The notes under the pieces were generated by a model. It was not told where the DNA came from. It saw only the letters and a list, made by a program, of their open reading frames with translations, and ran no database searches. A program made the translations under genes and the position numbers. From contig CAJUIS010000002.1 in NCBI GenBank assembly GCA_910586645.1, positions 1 to 64,000 of the forward strand: 64,000 nucleotides of DNA. Reading direction: 5' to 3'. The number at the start of each line of letters is the position of its first letter. Positions within the stretch are counted from its first letter, which is position 1. The DNA comes from an uncultured Lachnospiraceae bacterium (lineage in GTDB: Bacteria; Bacillota; Clostridia; Lachnospirales; Lachnospiraceae). This document shows, in pieces, positions 1-7,876 of this stretch.

Positions 1-85
1 TTTCCGGATGAGTTTTCTTGTCCTTTTTTGTGTTGTAATTACGCTGTTTGCATTCCGTGCATGCCAATGTAATTCTTGTGCGCAC
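1..85 (-). CDS. rpmG: 50S ribosomal protein L33, 5' part (runs off the left edge)
   Basis: This reading frame begins with GTG at 85 behind a GGAGG ribosome binding site and gives [14 protein letters not shown] followed by [14 protein letters not shown] before leaving the window. The sequence matches the N-terminus of bacterial L33, a small zinc-ribbon protein of the large ribosomal subunit; the first CxxC pair is visible and the second would lie outside. In Firmicutes rpmG commonly precedes secE and nusG, so that operon probably continues to the left (inference). A strong promoter lies upstream at 170-198. Confidence 0.88.
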   Translation of the reverse strand, partial: MRTRITLACTECKQRNYNTKKDKKTHPE

Positions 86-169
86 AACTTCCACCTCCAT
101 AAATTCATTGTGTGTTTTCTATGCCCGCAATTTTAGGCATAAAAAAAAGACCTACTTCCAAGCTGTTCT

Positions 170-198
170 ATCATAGCACACTCCATAGCGTCCGTCAA
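170..198 (-). promoter_or_regulatory. sigma-A promoter of rpmG
   Basis: On the minus strand TTGACG (198-193) and TATGAT (175-170) are separated by 17 bases, close to consensus. It points at the GTG start of rpmG about 85 bases downstream. Confidence 0.65.
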
Positions 199-205
199 TT
201 ATTTT

Positions 206-249
206 TCAAAAAAAGCGCATCCAAAAGCCTCCTTTTGGTGCGCTTTTTC
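206..249 (-). terminator. Intrinsic terminator of the flagellin gene
   Basis: A GC-containing stem (211-227 pairing with 232-247) with a short loop is followed on the minus strand by a run of T residues. It lies about 30 bases past the flagellin stop codon. The plus-strand side also ends in T residues, so it could work in both directions. Confidence 0.8.
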
Positions 250-276
250 TTTATGCCGTCTTATTTTTCATATGCC

Positions 277-1047
277 CTAAGCCCTGAAAAGCTGCAGAAC
301 CCTTCCATTTTCATTCTCAACCTTTCTTCTCTGCATCATCATCTGGAATGTCCGGAGAAGATCATTCTTCTTCATATCAGAAATTGCCTTCGGGTAATCC
401 AAATCTTCAATCCTGCTTCTGGAAGCGGTCAGATTGTAAGATGCGTTGGCATTGTAAGCCATGACGGAATCCAGCCGGTTCGATGAAGCTCCAATGCCGC
501 TTCTTGCGGAATTTACTTTCTCAAGCGCGTCGTCAATCACGGACAAATCAAAATTGCCTGAAGATACGTCATAATCTTCTATGCCAAGCGACTTTAACGT
601 CGCGTCCGGCATCTGAATCTCCATTCCGTCGCCGTTTGGGCCTGTCGCTGTCTGAAAGCTTCCCATCGTGCCGTCCAAAAGATTCTTGGTGTTGAACTGT
701 GTCTGGGAAGCAGTGTCTGAAATCGACTGCTTCAACTGATCGATTTCCGCCTGGATCGCCCCCCTGTCGGCGTCCGTATAAAGACCATTGGAAGCCTGTA
801 CGCTAAGTTCCCGAATCCGCTGCAGACTTTCCGCAATTGAGCCAAGCGCGCCATCCGCAACCTTAAGCATATCCTGGGAAGTCCCGGCATTTCTTATCCC
901 AACGTCATAACTGTTTGACTGGCTTTCAAGTTTATTCGCAATCGCAAGGCCCGCCGCATCGTCAGACGCCCTGTTAATCCGCTTTCCACTGGCAAGCGAT
1001 TCATAACTCCTGTATATGTTTTGATTTGAAATCGAAGAAATACTCAT
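277..1047 (-). CDS. Flagellin-family protein (short)
   Basis: A 256-residue flagellin. The N-terminal D0/D1 helix is classical (SLASGKRINRASDDAAGLAI near residues 16-35), followed by the conserved QRIRELSVQASNG stretch. The C-terminal helix is recognisable (SRIEDLDYPKAISDMKK) but ends in an unusual charged tail, QRRKVENENGRVLQLFRA. The central variable domain is almost absent. The ATG at 1047 follows a GAGGAGG site. No basal body, hook or export genes are nearby; the divergent neighbour is a FliD-like protein, and a glycosyltransferase lies just beyond that. Flagellins self-assemble outside the cell once exported. Whether this one builds a filament, is a secondary flagellin or has another surface role cannot be told from the window. 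Confidence 0.93.
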   Translation of the reverse strand: MSISSISNQNIYRSYESLASGKRINRASDDAAGLAIANKLESQSNSYDVGIRNAGTSQDMLKVADGALGSIAESLQRIRELSVQASNGLYTDADRGAIQAEIDQLKQSISDTASQTQFNTKNLLDGTMGSFQTATGPNGDGMEIQMPDATLKSLGIEDYDVSSGNFDLSVIDDALEKVNSARSGIGASSNRLDSVMAYNANASYNLTASRSRIEDLDYPKAISDMKKNDLLRTFQMMMQRRKVENENGRVLQLFRA

Positions 1048-1154
1048 ATATGTCCTCCTCTCTTTTCCATAAATACTGTCTTATAATTAACATATCACAC
1101 TTTTTTTGTCTGCACAAGGCCTTTCAAAAAAATATATTTTTTTCCATATTCCTC

Positions 1155-1182
1155 TAAAATTTAGGAGCTTTCTTTACGATAT
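1155..1182 (+). promoter_or_regulatory. Possible sigma-28 (SigD-like) promoter of the FliD-like gene
   Basis: TAAA (1155-1158) and ACGATAT (1176-1182) resemble the motility sigma factor motif TAAA-N14-16-CCGATAT, but the spacer is 17 and the first base of the -10 differs. It lies about 95 bases upstream of the FliD-like start. The call is tentative. Confidence 0.3.
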
Positions 1183-1277
1183 AAGATATAAGAATAAAAT
1201 GATCTTATATAATATAAACGGACTTATGTTATCCCGGTGCATCTGCACAATTTTCATGGAAGAAAGGAGAGGGATAT

Positions 1278-2573
1278 ATGGCTCTCATTGACAGCGCATA
1301 CCACTATTATTTAAGCGCTTATGCCAACTCTGCGACAACCCGCTATGATACGCACAAGAAAAGCGAACTGCGCAGCGTCTGCAACAACATCATTAAAATC
1401 AACAAAGAATCGCCCCTGTACAAGATACGGAGCAACAAGCACATTCCCACTTTTTTGATTGACATAAAAGAGAATGCGCGCAAAGTAAAAAATGTCATAT
1501 CTTCCCTGTCTGACAGCGGCGCGGGACTTGAAAACGCATTTCAGAAAAAAGTCGCCGTATCTTCGGACGAGGATATTGTACGTGCAGAATATGTCGGCGC
1601 TTCGGACGAAGGAGACGTTTCCCAGAGTTTCGAAATCGAAGTCAGAAACCTGGCCGCTCCGCAGTCGAACCTTGGGAACTTCTTAGACAGCCAGGCGCTG
1701 GATTTCGAGCCGGCCGACTATACATTCGATTTGATTACGACAACAAATTCCTACGAATTTCAATATACGGTCAAGCCGGATGACACAAATCTTTCCATCC
1801 AGGAAAAACTGTCCCGGCTTTTCAATCATTCAGGCGTCGGCTTAAACGCAGAAATCATTACGGACGAAAAAGGGAGAAGCGCTTTAATGCTTACCTCCAA
1901 ACAGACAGGTTTAAGCGACAGCGAATCCGTGCTTTTTGACATCAAGCCGAAAGCTTCCACCGATTCCATCGAAGCTATGGAGACTTTGGGAATTCACCAC
2001 ATTACGTCTCCCGCCCAGAATGCGTCCTTTATTCTTGACGGAGAAGAGCACACCTCATATTCAAACACATTTACGGTGAACCAGGTATTTGAAGTGACGC
2101 TGCGCGGAATCAGCCCGGAAGACGATCCTGCCCGTATAGGCTTTAAAACCAGCATTGACGCAGTGTCTGACAATCTGAATGAACTGGCGGACGCCTATAA
2201 CAGCTTTATTGAAACAGGGGAACGCTATTCCGATTACCGTCAGGGAACCAGACTTCTGCGTGACCTGAGAAATATTGCATTTTCCCACAGGAACGATTTG
2301 GAATCCGTCGGGATTATGGTAGAAGAAAACGGTACGATTAAGGTCGACGAAGACGCCCTTGCCGAGGCGATTGACACAAAAGATCTTGACAGCGTATTTT
2401 CCGTACTGGATTCCTTTAAAACTTCCCTGGCTGCAAGAGCGAACAACGTTTCCATCGATCCCATTCAATACATCGACAAAATTGTTGTAACCTACAAAAA
2501 ACCGGGGCAGAATTTTCCGTCTCCATATCATTCGTCGCTTTATTCCGGATTGATGCTGGATCATATCTGTTAG
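1278..2573 (+). CDS. FliD-like flagellar capping / hook-associated protein 2 family protein
   Basis: A 431-residue protein related to FliD, which caps the filament and helps flagellin fold. Residues about 70-135 resemble the FliD N-terminal domain (FQKKVAVSS, then SFEIEVRNLAAPQSN), and the C-terminal part has the coiled NLNELADAYNSFIETGERY segment. The last residues (YKKPGQNFPSPY, then SSLYSGLMLDHIC) resemble the tail of FliD-like proteins of Lachnospiraceae (recalled, not searched). The usual N-terminal GLDTESI motif is missing and a different leader replaces it. The start follows GGAGAGGG. It is divergent from the flagellin gene, so the two were probably kept as a pair. Confidence 0.75.
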   Translation: MALIDSAYHYYLSAYANSATTRYDTHKKSELRSVCNNIIKINKESPLYKIRSNKHIPTFLIDIKENARKVKNVISSLSDSGAGLENAFQKKVAVSSDEDIVRAEYVGASDEGDVSQSFEIEVRNLAAPQSNLGNFLDSQALDFEPADYTFDLITTTNSYEFQYTVKPDDTNLSIQEKLSRLFNHSGVGLNAEIITDEKGRSALMLTSKQTGLSDSESVLFDIKPKASTDSIEAMETLGIHHITSPAQNASFILDGEEHTSYSNTFTVNQVFEVTLRGISPEDDPARIGFKTSIDAVSDNLNELADAYNSFIETGERYSDYRQGTRLLRDLRNIAFSHRNDLESVGIMVEENGTIKVDEDALAEAIDTKDLDSVFSVLDSFKTSLAARANNVSIDPIQYIDKIVVTYKKPGQNFPSPYHSSLYSGLMLDHIC

Positions 2574-2577
2574 ATTT

Positions 2578-2606
2578 AAGAAAGACCGCTTTTGCGGTCT
2601 TTCTTT
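2578..2606. terminator. Bidirectional terminator between the FliD-like and glycosyltransferase genes
   Basis: A perfect 11-bp stem (2579-2589 with 2594-2604) with a TTTT loop is flanked by A and T runs. It separates two convergent genes and touches the stop codon of the leftward gene. Confidence 0.85.
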
Positions 2607-3828
2607 ACTGCAGGTATTTTTCAAAAACATACCCTGCCCGTTCTTTCCATGTATGATGTTCTTTTGCGAACCAATACCCGTTTTCTGCAATTTCTTCCGC
2701 CTGTTTTGGATTCTCCAAAAGTTCCCGCACCAAAGCCGGAAGTTCCTGTATTTCCGGCAGCCGAAACGTCACGAGCTTTTTTTCTCCCTGCAAAAACGTC
2801 TCTTTCAGATATTCCGATTCATCCGTCACAACGGCCGCTTTTGCAAGCATCCCGTTGATAATGCGGTCATGGATGCCGTTTTTATACCAGGTCATCGTAT
2901 TTAAAACAATTTTGCTCTGGTTCATCAATTCCAAAATCTGCGGAGCCAGAACCTTTCCGCCATAGACAAGATTTGGATTTGCGCTCCACTCGCATTTATC
3001 CCAGCCGCCCCCAAATACCGTTGTTCGTATTCCGTTTTCTACCAAGACGCGAACCGCCTGTTCCCGGTAAAAAGAAGCCGCAAAAGAATCAATGAAGCGC
3101 AGCTCCGTAATCCAATGGTTCAATTCCCTGTCTGAATACTGCTTTCCAACAGACAGAAAATATGCTTCTATGGCGTCTTCCGTCGTCTGTCCGGGATGTT
3201 TCATCAAATAAGAAAGCGTCTCCTGCGTCAATGCAAACGCGTCAAATTCAGAAATCCCTCCCAAATCAGGAACCAGCCCTTCCGCAACGTACCTTGAAAG
3301 GCCGCCTGCATAGAGAACGTCAATGGGCCTCTCCTCTGCGGCCGGATGAAACGCGTCTCCCTGCAGGCAAAGACGGCACCGCCCGGCTTCCGCAAATTCG
3401 CTTATGTCCGCTTCCATGCCCGCATGAGGCATAAAATCCACTTGTTCAATGTGCGGATAAAAGCGGCGCAGAAACTTCACATGATTGCGGTCTGTGCAGA
3501 AAACAACGGACGTCTTTGGCGCGTGTGAAAGCGCATAGGCGTAATGAAACGGATGATCCATCAGAATATTGATATAGGGAATCTCCCGTTCTTCCCAGAC
3601 ATTTCTTCCTTCTGCAAAAGAAAGATTGTATCCGATATTATTAAACGTAACAATGCCGGAAATCCGCTCTTCTTCCGTCAATCTTTTTAACCGGCCCATC
3701 GCTTCTTCTTTTTCCCGGATATCTATCACATGACAGACGCAGCCCAATTTCCGAAAAGCATCGGAAAAGGCTGCGGTAAATAAGTCAATCGTATCGTAAA
3801 TGCCCTGTATAAACAGCAGTGTTTTCAT
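2605..3828 (-). CDS. CgeB/YkvP-like glycosyltransferase (possible flagellin glycosyltransferase)
   Basis: A 407-residue cytoplasmic protein without signal peptide. The N-terminal half (to about residue 130) resembles the DUF3880 module; the C-terminal part (about 255-405) resembles the GT1-like domain of CgeB-type spore glycosyltransferases (TTVFGGGWDKCEW, YGGKVLAPQILELMNQSKI and DRIINGMLAKAAVVTDES). Proteins with this arrangement often sit beside flagellin genes and glycosylate flagellin; here flagellin and FliD-like genes are immediately downstream, which supports that role without proving it. It starts 19 bases after signal peptidase I behind GAGGTGG, so the two are probably co-transcribed. 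Confidence 0.75.
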   Translation of the reverse strand: MKTLLFIQGIYDTIDLFTAAFSDAFRKLGCVCHVIDIREKEEAMGRLKRLTEEERISGIVTFNNIGYNLSFAEGRNVWEEREIPYINILMDHPFHYAYALSHAPKTSVVFCTDRNHVKFLRRFYPHIEQVDFMPHAGMEADISEFAEAGRCRLCLQGDAFHPAAEERPIDVLYAGGLSRYVAEGLVPDLGGISEFDAFALTQETLSYLMKHPGQTTEDAIEAYFLSVGKQYSDRELNHWITELRFIDSFAASFYREQAVRVLVENGIRTTVFGGGWDKCEWSANPNLVYGGKVLAPQILELMNQSKIVLNTMTWYKNGIHDRIINGMLAKAAVVTDESEYLKETFLQGEKKLVTFRLPEIQELPALVRELLENPKQAEEIAENGYWFAKEHHTWKERAGYVFEKYLQ

Positions 3829-3847
3829 AGATCCACCTCATGTCAAA

Positions 3848-4417
3848 TCAATGCAGAAGTCCCGCTTCTGTAATCGGGAAATAGCGGAACACCGCTTTCC
3901 CAAGGATAGCTTCTTTCGTGACAAACGTATTATCCCAGTATCTTGCGTCCCAGGAATTGTTGCGGTTATCCCCCAACACCAGATACGAATCTTCCGGCAC
4001 TTCAAAATAATACGGCCCCGTCGCCACTTTCCACTCTTCTTTTAAGTAATCCTCCGCCAAAGGAACGGCAGAACCGTCAATATATATTTTGGCTTCTTTG
4101 ATTTCTATCGTCTCCCCGGGAAGCCCAACTACCCGTTTCACATAATTCTGCGTCTCATCGTCCGGAAACCGGAATATAATAATGTCTCCCCGCTCCGGGC
4201 TTTTCCTGTTATACGCCAGCCGGTTCCCAAACAGCCGGTCTCCCGTCATAATGGTGTTCTCCATGGAACCGGAAGGGATGTTTGCATTGATAATGACATA
4301 ATTTTTGATAAATACTGCCGCTACGACAGCAAGCGCAATTGTAATCACCCAGCTAATCACTTCTCTGACTGCAGACTGTTCATTCTTTCTTTTCTGCACT
4401 GCATTTTCTTCTGACAT
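3848..4417 (-). CDS. lepB: Signal peptidase I
   Basis: A 189-residue type I signal peptidase of the Gram-positive SipS kind. One N-terminal transmembrane helix (about residues 20-38) anchors it with the active site outside. The catalytic serine is in NIPSGSMENTI (Ser51) and the general-base lysine in NYVKRVVGLPGE (Lys94); the GDNRNNSWDAR box is also present. It removes signal peptides from exported proteins during or after Sec translocation. It is the first gene of a probable two-gene unit with the downstream glycosyltransferase. Confidence 0.95.
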   Translation of the reverse strand: MSEENAVQKRKNEQSAVREVISWVITIALAVVAAVFIKNYVIINANIPSGSMENTIMTGDRLFGNRLAYNRKSPERGDIIIFRFPDDETQNYVKRVVGLPGETIEIKEAKIYIDGSAVPLAEDYLKEEWKVATGPYYFEVPEDSYLVLGDNRNNSWDARYWDNTFVTKEAILGKAVFRYFPITEAGLLH

Positions 4418-4572
4418 ACTTTCAACCTGCCTCTCTTCTTTGTATCACTCAAAAGAATGCCTTTCAAATCTCATTTTTATTAGTATAACCCCAAACCAGC
4501 GAATACGCTACCCTTTTATACAAAATAATTTGCGGCGGATATTTGTTTTGTTTTTTGAAACATTTTGGAAGG
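4418..4572. other. Intergenic leader of signal peptidase I
   Basis: An AT-rich non-coding stretch upstream of lepB. On the minus strand TATACT-like and TATAAA-like hexamers occur at about 4480-4530 but without a good -35 partner. I see no gene in it. Confidence 0.4.
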
Positions 4573-4716
4573 GGCGGCAGATACAAAACCATATTTCATT
4601 CAGACACTCTCCCGCTCTTTTAGGCCAGCAGCGGTTCTAGGTTCGAAAAAACCTCACCAAGAACCGCTGCTGGCCTAAAACGGTCTTCATCGAAATATGG
4701 TTTTGTATCTGCCGCC
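4573..4716. repeat. Large nested perfect inverted repeat (cruciform or RNA hairpin, 144 bp)
   Basis: Outer arms of 25 bases, 4573-4597 (GGCGGCAG...) and 4692-4716, are exact reverse complements. Inside them a second pair of 21-base arms, 4618-4638 (TTTTAGGCC...) and 4660-4680, is also exact, and a small 5-bp hairpin (4639-4643 with 4650-4654) sits in the loop. The linkers between outer and inner arms differ in length (20 and 11 bases), giving an internal bulge. There is no T-run typical of a terminator and no open reading frame. It could be a MITE-like element or a structured RNA. Confidence 0.85.
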
Positions 4717-4778
4717 GGAACGCATTGAAAAACTATCGTCTCCCATTTCAAACCTTACGCCGCCTATACGCCGTCCGG
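4717..4778. other. Spacer between the two palindromes
   Basis: Sixty-two bases with no coding potential and no obvious motif beyond short CG-rich words next to the second palindrome. Confidence 0.4.
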
Positions 4779-4898
4779 CGTCTGACAGGGTTTTTGCATA
4801 AGCATTGTGACGGTTGTGTCAAAAGCCAGTCAACAATACGGGATGCTTTAGAGTCTCTTAATCCCAAACACGTCTTATGCAAAAGACCCTGTCAGACG
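4779..4898. repeat. Second long palindrome, overlapping the 3' end of nudC
   Basis: Arms 4779-4802 (CGTCTGACAGGG...) and 4874-4898 are reverse complements apart from one bulged base, enclosing a 71-base interior with a further hairpin (GGGAT at 4840-4844 with ATCCC at 4861-4865). The right arm reaches into the last codons of nudC (stop at 4892-4894). Architecture is like the neighbouring nested repeat: long stem, structured interior, no T-tract. Confidence 0.8.
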
Positions 4899-5743
4899 AC
4901 AGACGTGTCCCGCCACACATCGATCATCTCCCCCGTCAGGCTTATCCCGGCCTCTGAGCGCTCCGCGGGCACATGCTTTCTGTCAAACCATTCCGCCTCT
5001 GACAATTCCTCCCTGTCCATCGTAATTTCCGCAGTTCCGTCCACTTCACAGAAAAATCCGGCAAGAAGGGAATCCGTAAAGCCCCATGGCTGGCTTTTAT
5101 AATAACGGATATTTTTTACACGAAGCCCCACTTCTTCAAAAACTTCCCGGCGCACCGTATCTTCCAGGCTTTCTCCAACTTCCACATAGCCTGCCACAAG
5201 CGCATATTTTTTAAAACTGCTGTGTCCGTCCGCATATTTTGTCAAAAGAATCCTGTCTTTGTCTGTTACGGCTGCGATAACGCTCGGACAAATTTTTGGA
5301 TAAACCACTCTTTTGCAGGACGGGCACTGCATTGCGCGTTCACGCTCATGCGCCTGCATCCTGGCTTTGCAGCAGCCGCAAAACCTGTTTTCCATACGCC
5401 ACTTATGTATTTGGAATCCCGTAATTCCGGCATACGCCAGAAAAAGCGGCTTTGCCCGCCTGAGGCTTTCCTTGTTTCTGTAGATCCATCCGGAAAATTC
5501 CGAAATCCCTTCTCCCAAAAGCTCATAATAATCCGTTTCATCAATTCGAAAGAGAAATTCCGCTTTTTCATACACTTCCGGAAAAATCCCTGCGATATCT
5601 CCTGCTGACGGATAGTAAATCCGTCCGTTTTCCATACGGCACAAAAGGCCGTCTTCTCTGTAAACCAGAACCGTATCGGTTTCTCTGACTTTTGTGCGCC
5701 GGTACGACACGTCATACCGGTGCGGCAAAATATCATGTATCAT
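4892..5743 (-). CDS. nudC: NAD+ diphosphatase / NADH pyrophosphatase, Nudix family
   Basis: A 283-residue NudC-type Nudix hydrolase that splits NAD(H), and in some bacteria removes NAD caps from RNA, giving NMN(H) and AMP. It has the four-cysteine zinc ribbon (FCGCCKARM, then CPSCKRVVYPK), a Nudix box (GYVEVGESLEDTVRREVFEE) and the diagnostic SQPWGFTDS motif after it. ATG at 5743 is chosen because AAGGAG lies 7 bases upstream; an in-frame ATG at 5794 has no such site. The last residues (WRDTSVV) are encoded by the right arm of the palindrome at 4779-4898, so the natural C-terminus may have been replaced. Confidence 0.93.
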   Translation of the reverse strand: MIHDILPHRYDVSYRRTKVRETDTVLVYREDGLLCRMENGRIYYPSAGDIAGIFPEVYEKAEFLFRIDETDYYELLGEGISEFSGWIYRNKESLRRAKPLFLAYAGITGFQIHKWRMENRFCGCCKARMQAHERERAMQCPSCKRVVYPKICPSVIAAVTDKDRILLTKYADGHSSFKKYALVAGYVEVGESLEDTVRREVFEEVGLRVKNIRYYKSQPWGFTDSLLAGFFCEVDGTAEITMDREELSEAEWFDRKHVPAERSEAGISLTGEMIDVWRDTSVV

Positions 5744-5834
5744 AACTTCTCCTTCCCCAATGCGCACAGGCCCGCACATCCGGTTCTGTCTCATTGATAC
5801 AAAAGGTTTCTTTGTTTTATCTCCGGAATGCCAG

Positions 5835-5870
5835 AAAAGCCCTTATCTGTAAAAGATAACGGCTTTTTAT
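5835..5870. terminator. Bidirectional terminator downstream of the DEAD-box helicase gene
   Basis: Stem 5835-5848 with 5854-5867 (one mismatch), loop GTAAA, flanked by A and T runs on both sides. It lies just past the helicase stop codon and upstream of nudC. Confidence 0.8.
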
Positions 5871-5873
5871 TTT

Positions 5874-7472
5874 CTACCTGCTGTTTGCAGGCTCTATATT
5901 GATGTCGTTTCCCTTGATGCGGACATTTTTCATCGCCGCCAGGACTTTCTTTCCATATTCCTGCGGCACCTCGACAAATGTAAATTTGTCGTACATATCA
6001 ATGGCTCCCACCAAATCTCCGTTCATTCCGGACTCTCCGGCGACAGCTCCTAAAATATCCCCCGGCTTTACTTTCTGCTTTTTCCCGATATTGATAAACA
6101 GACGCACCATGCCGTTTTCCGCCCCGGTATCTCCAAATTCATAGCGGCTGTCTCCGCCGTAGCTTTCCGGCCCCATTTCCGTCTTGCCAAGAGACTGCTT
6201 TAAAAATGCGGCCGCAATATCCATCGCAGTATAATCCGATTCATTGATCTGCTTCTCAATAAAATTGATCATTTCATGCAGGTTTTCTTCTTCGATGATT
6301 GTCGTAATCTTATCCATTACTTTTTCCGCGCGCATCTGGGCAACGTCTTCGGACGAAGGAATCGGCTGCGCATAAATTTTCGTCTTGCAGTAGCGCATAA
6401 TGTCTTTCAGCTTGTAGACTTCCTTGCCCTTGACAAAACTAAACGCCTTGCCCGTCCTGCCCGCGCGTCCGGTCCGGCCGATGCGGTGCACATAGTATTC
6501 GTCATCCTGTGGAATGTCATAATTGAATACCGCTTCCACATAATCTATGTCAAGACCTCTTGCAGCGACGTCTGTGGCAATTAAAATATCTGTCTTGCCC
6601 GAACGGAAATTTGCCATTACGCGATCTCTCTGCGCCTGTTTCATATCCCCGTGCAGCCCTTCTGCAAAATATCCCCGCAGCGTCAGTTCATGGGACAGCT
6701 CGTCCACCATCCGCTTTGTGTTGCAGAATACGATGGAACCCTTTGGATTGTAATAGTCCAAAAGCCTTGTTAAAACTTCCACTTTATCTTTTCTCTTTAC
6801 GTCAAAATAATACTGTTCGATATTTGACACCGTAAGCTCTTTTTTTACGACTTTGATCGTAACGGCGTCCGTCTGGTACTTTCTTGTAATTTCAAGAATC
6901 GGCTTTGGCATGGTTGCGGAAAACAAAACTGTCTGCCGCTCTTCGGGAATATATTCCAAAATTGTCTCGATATCTTCCCGGAATCCCATATTTAACATCT
7001 CATCCGCCTCATCCAGGACAATCATATGTACGTCGTCGCAGCGTATCGTCCTCCTGCGCAGATGATCCATAACGCGTCCCGGCGTGCCTACAATAATCTG
7101 TACGCCGCTTTTTAACGACCGGATCTGCTTTGTAATATCCTGGCCTCCATAGACCGGAAGTATCTTTACTCCATGCATAAATTTACTCAGGTTCCGAAGC
7201 TCCTCCGCAACCTGTATTGCAAGCTCCCTGGTAGGAGACAGAATAAGAACCTGCGTTTTTTTCACGGAAATATCCACCTTCTGCAGCATCGGGATTCCAA
7301 ACGCCGCCGTCTTGCCAGTCCCCGTCTGCGCCTGTCCGATGACGTCTTTGCCTTCCATTACCACGGGAATCGCCTTCGCCTGAATCGGAGTCGTCTCTTC
7401 AAACCCCATTTCCTCAATTCCCCGTAAAATCTGCGGCATAAGCCCCAGTTCATCAAATCTGATTGTTTCCAT
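5874..7472 (-). CDS. DEAD-box ATP-dependent RNA helicase with C-terminal DbpA-type RNA-binding domain
   Basis: A 532-residue RNA helicase of the DeaD/CshA group. Motifs in order: Q-motif (TTPIQAKAIPV), Walker A (AQTGTGKTAAF), PTRELAIQ, VLDEADEML, the SAT motif (LFSATMPK), DVAARGLD and HRIGRTGRAGRTG. Residues about 455-530 form a DbpA-like RNA-binding domain (VRLFINIGKKQKVKPGDI). Such enzymes unwind RNA in ribosome assembly, mRNA decay and cold adaptation. The second ATG (7472) is preferred because AAAGG abuts the first one (7478). The gene overlaps the end of the GIY-YIG gene by about 20 bases and is translationally linked to it. Confidence 0.95.
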   Translation of the reverse strand: METIRFDELGLMPQILRGIEEMGFEETTPIQAKAIPVVMEGKDVIGQAQTGTGKTAAFGIPMLQKVDISVKKTQVLILSPTRELAIQVAEELRNLSKFMHGVKILPVYGGQDITKQIRSLKSGVQIIVGTPGRVMDHLRRRTIRCDDVHMIVLDEADEMLNMGFREDIETILEYIPEERQTVLFSATMPKPILEITRKYQTDAVTIKVVKKELTVSNIEQYYFDVKRKDKVEVLTRLLDYYNPKGSIVFCNTKRMVDELSHELTLRGYFAEGLHGDMKQAQRDRVMANFRSGKTDILIATDVAARGLDIDYVEAVFNYDIPQDDEYYVHRIGRTGRAGRTGKAFSFVKGKEVYKLKDIMRYCKTKIYAQPIPSSEDVAQMRAEKVMDKITTIIEEENLHEMINFIEKQINESDYTAMDIAAAFLKQSLGKTEMGPESYGGDSRYEFGDTGAENGMVRLFINIGKKQKVKPGDILGAVAGESGMNGDLVGAIDMYDKFTFVEVPQEYGKKVLAAMKNVRIKGNDINIEPANSR

Positions 7473-7740
7473 ATACATCCTTTCTGGTTTTAATCAACAG
7501 TTCCTTTTCATACCTGCTCAGCTTTTTAATCTGCGCTTCTCTGCGCATTGCCTGCTGCTTTGTATCCGCCTGCTCTAAGTATACCAGCTTTACCGGGGTG
7601 CGGGCGCGTGTGTATTTTGCCCCTTTTTTCGCATTATGTATCAAAATCCGCTTTCTGATATCTGTCGTCCAGCCAGTATAATATGTGCCGTCGCTGCACT
7701 CTACAATATAGGTATAATTGATATTTATTTCTTCGCTCAT
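7453..7740 (-). CDS. GIY-YIG domain protein of the UPF0213 (YhbQ/YazA) family
   Basis: A 95-residue single-domain GIY-YIG protein: YTYIVECSDGTYYTGWT carries the YIV and YTG elements, followed by the conserved arginine and YTRARTPVKLVYLE. The family is related to UvrC and SLX endonucleases but its cellular role is unclear. It is the first gene of a two-gene unit with the helicase. A strong promoter lies at 7816-7844 and a long hairpin in the leader at 7765-7791. Confidence 0.9.
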   Translation of the reverse strand: MSEEININYTYIVECSDGTYYTGWTTDIRKRILIHNAKKGAKYTRARTPVKLVYLEQADTKQQAMRREAQIKKLSRYEKELLIKTRKDVYGNNQI

Positions 7741-7764
7741 AGGAACACCTTTTCATAAAGGTCA

Positions 7765-7791
7765 GGCGCTCTATGCCATACATAGAACGCC
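7765..7791 (-). promoter_or_regulatory. Stable 11-bp hairpin in the leader of the GIY-YIG/helicase operon
   Basis: 7765-7775 and 7781-7791 pair over 11 positions (one G-U) with a five-base loop. It lies between the promoter at 7816-7844 and the start at 7740. No T-run follows, so it is not an obvious terminator; it could stabilise the leader or act in temperature- or helicase-dependent control (inference). Confidence 0.55.
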
Positions 7792-7815
7792 TTTCCTGCA
7801 TAAACACCATTTCTC

Positions 7816-7844
7816 ATTATACGTTGTGCCCATGGAAATATCAA
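7816..7844 (-). promoter_or_regulatory. Sigma-A promoter of the GIY-YIG/helicase operon
   Basis: Minus-strand TTGATA (7844-7839) and a consensus TATAAT (7821-7816) with a 17-base spacer, about 75 bases upstream of the GIY-YIG start. Confidence 0.7.
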
Positions 7845-7876
7845 GAAAAATTTTTAAAAGAATTTATAAACAGCTT

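Noticed and set aside
4573..4898. Retron non-coding RNA or integron attC site
   Set aside because: Long inverted repeats fit superficially, but no reverse transcriptase or integrase gene is nearby and the attC core motifs are not evident.
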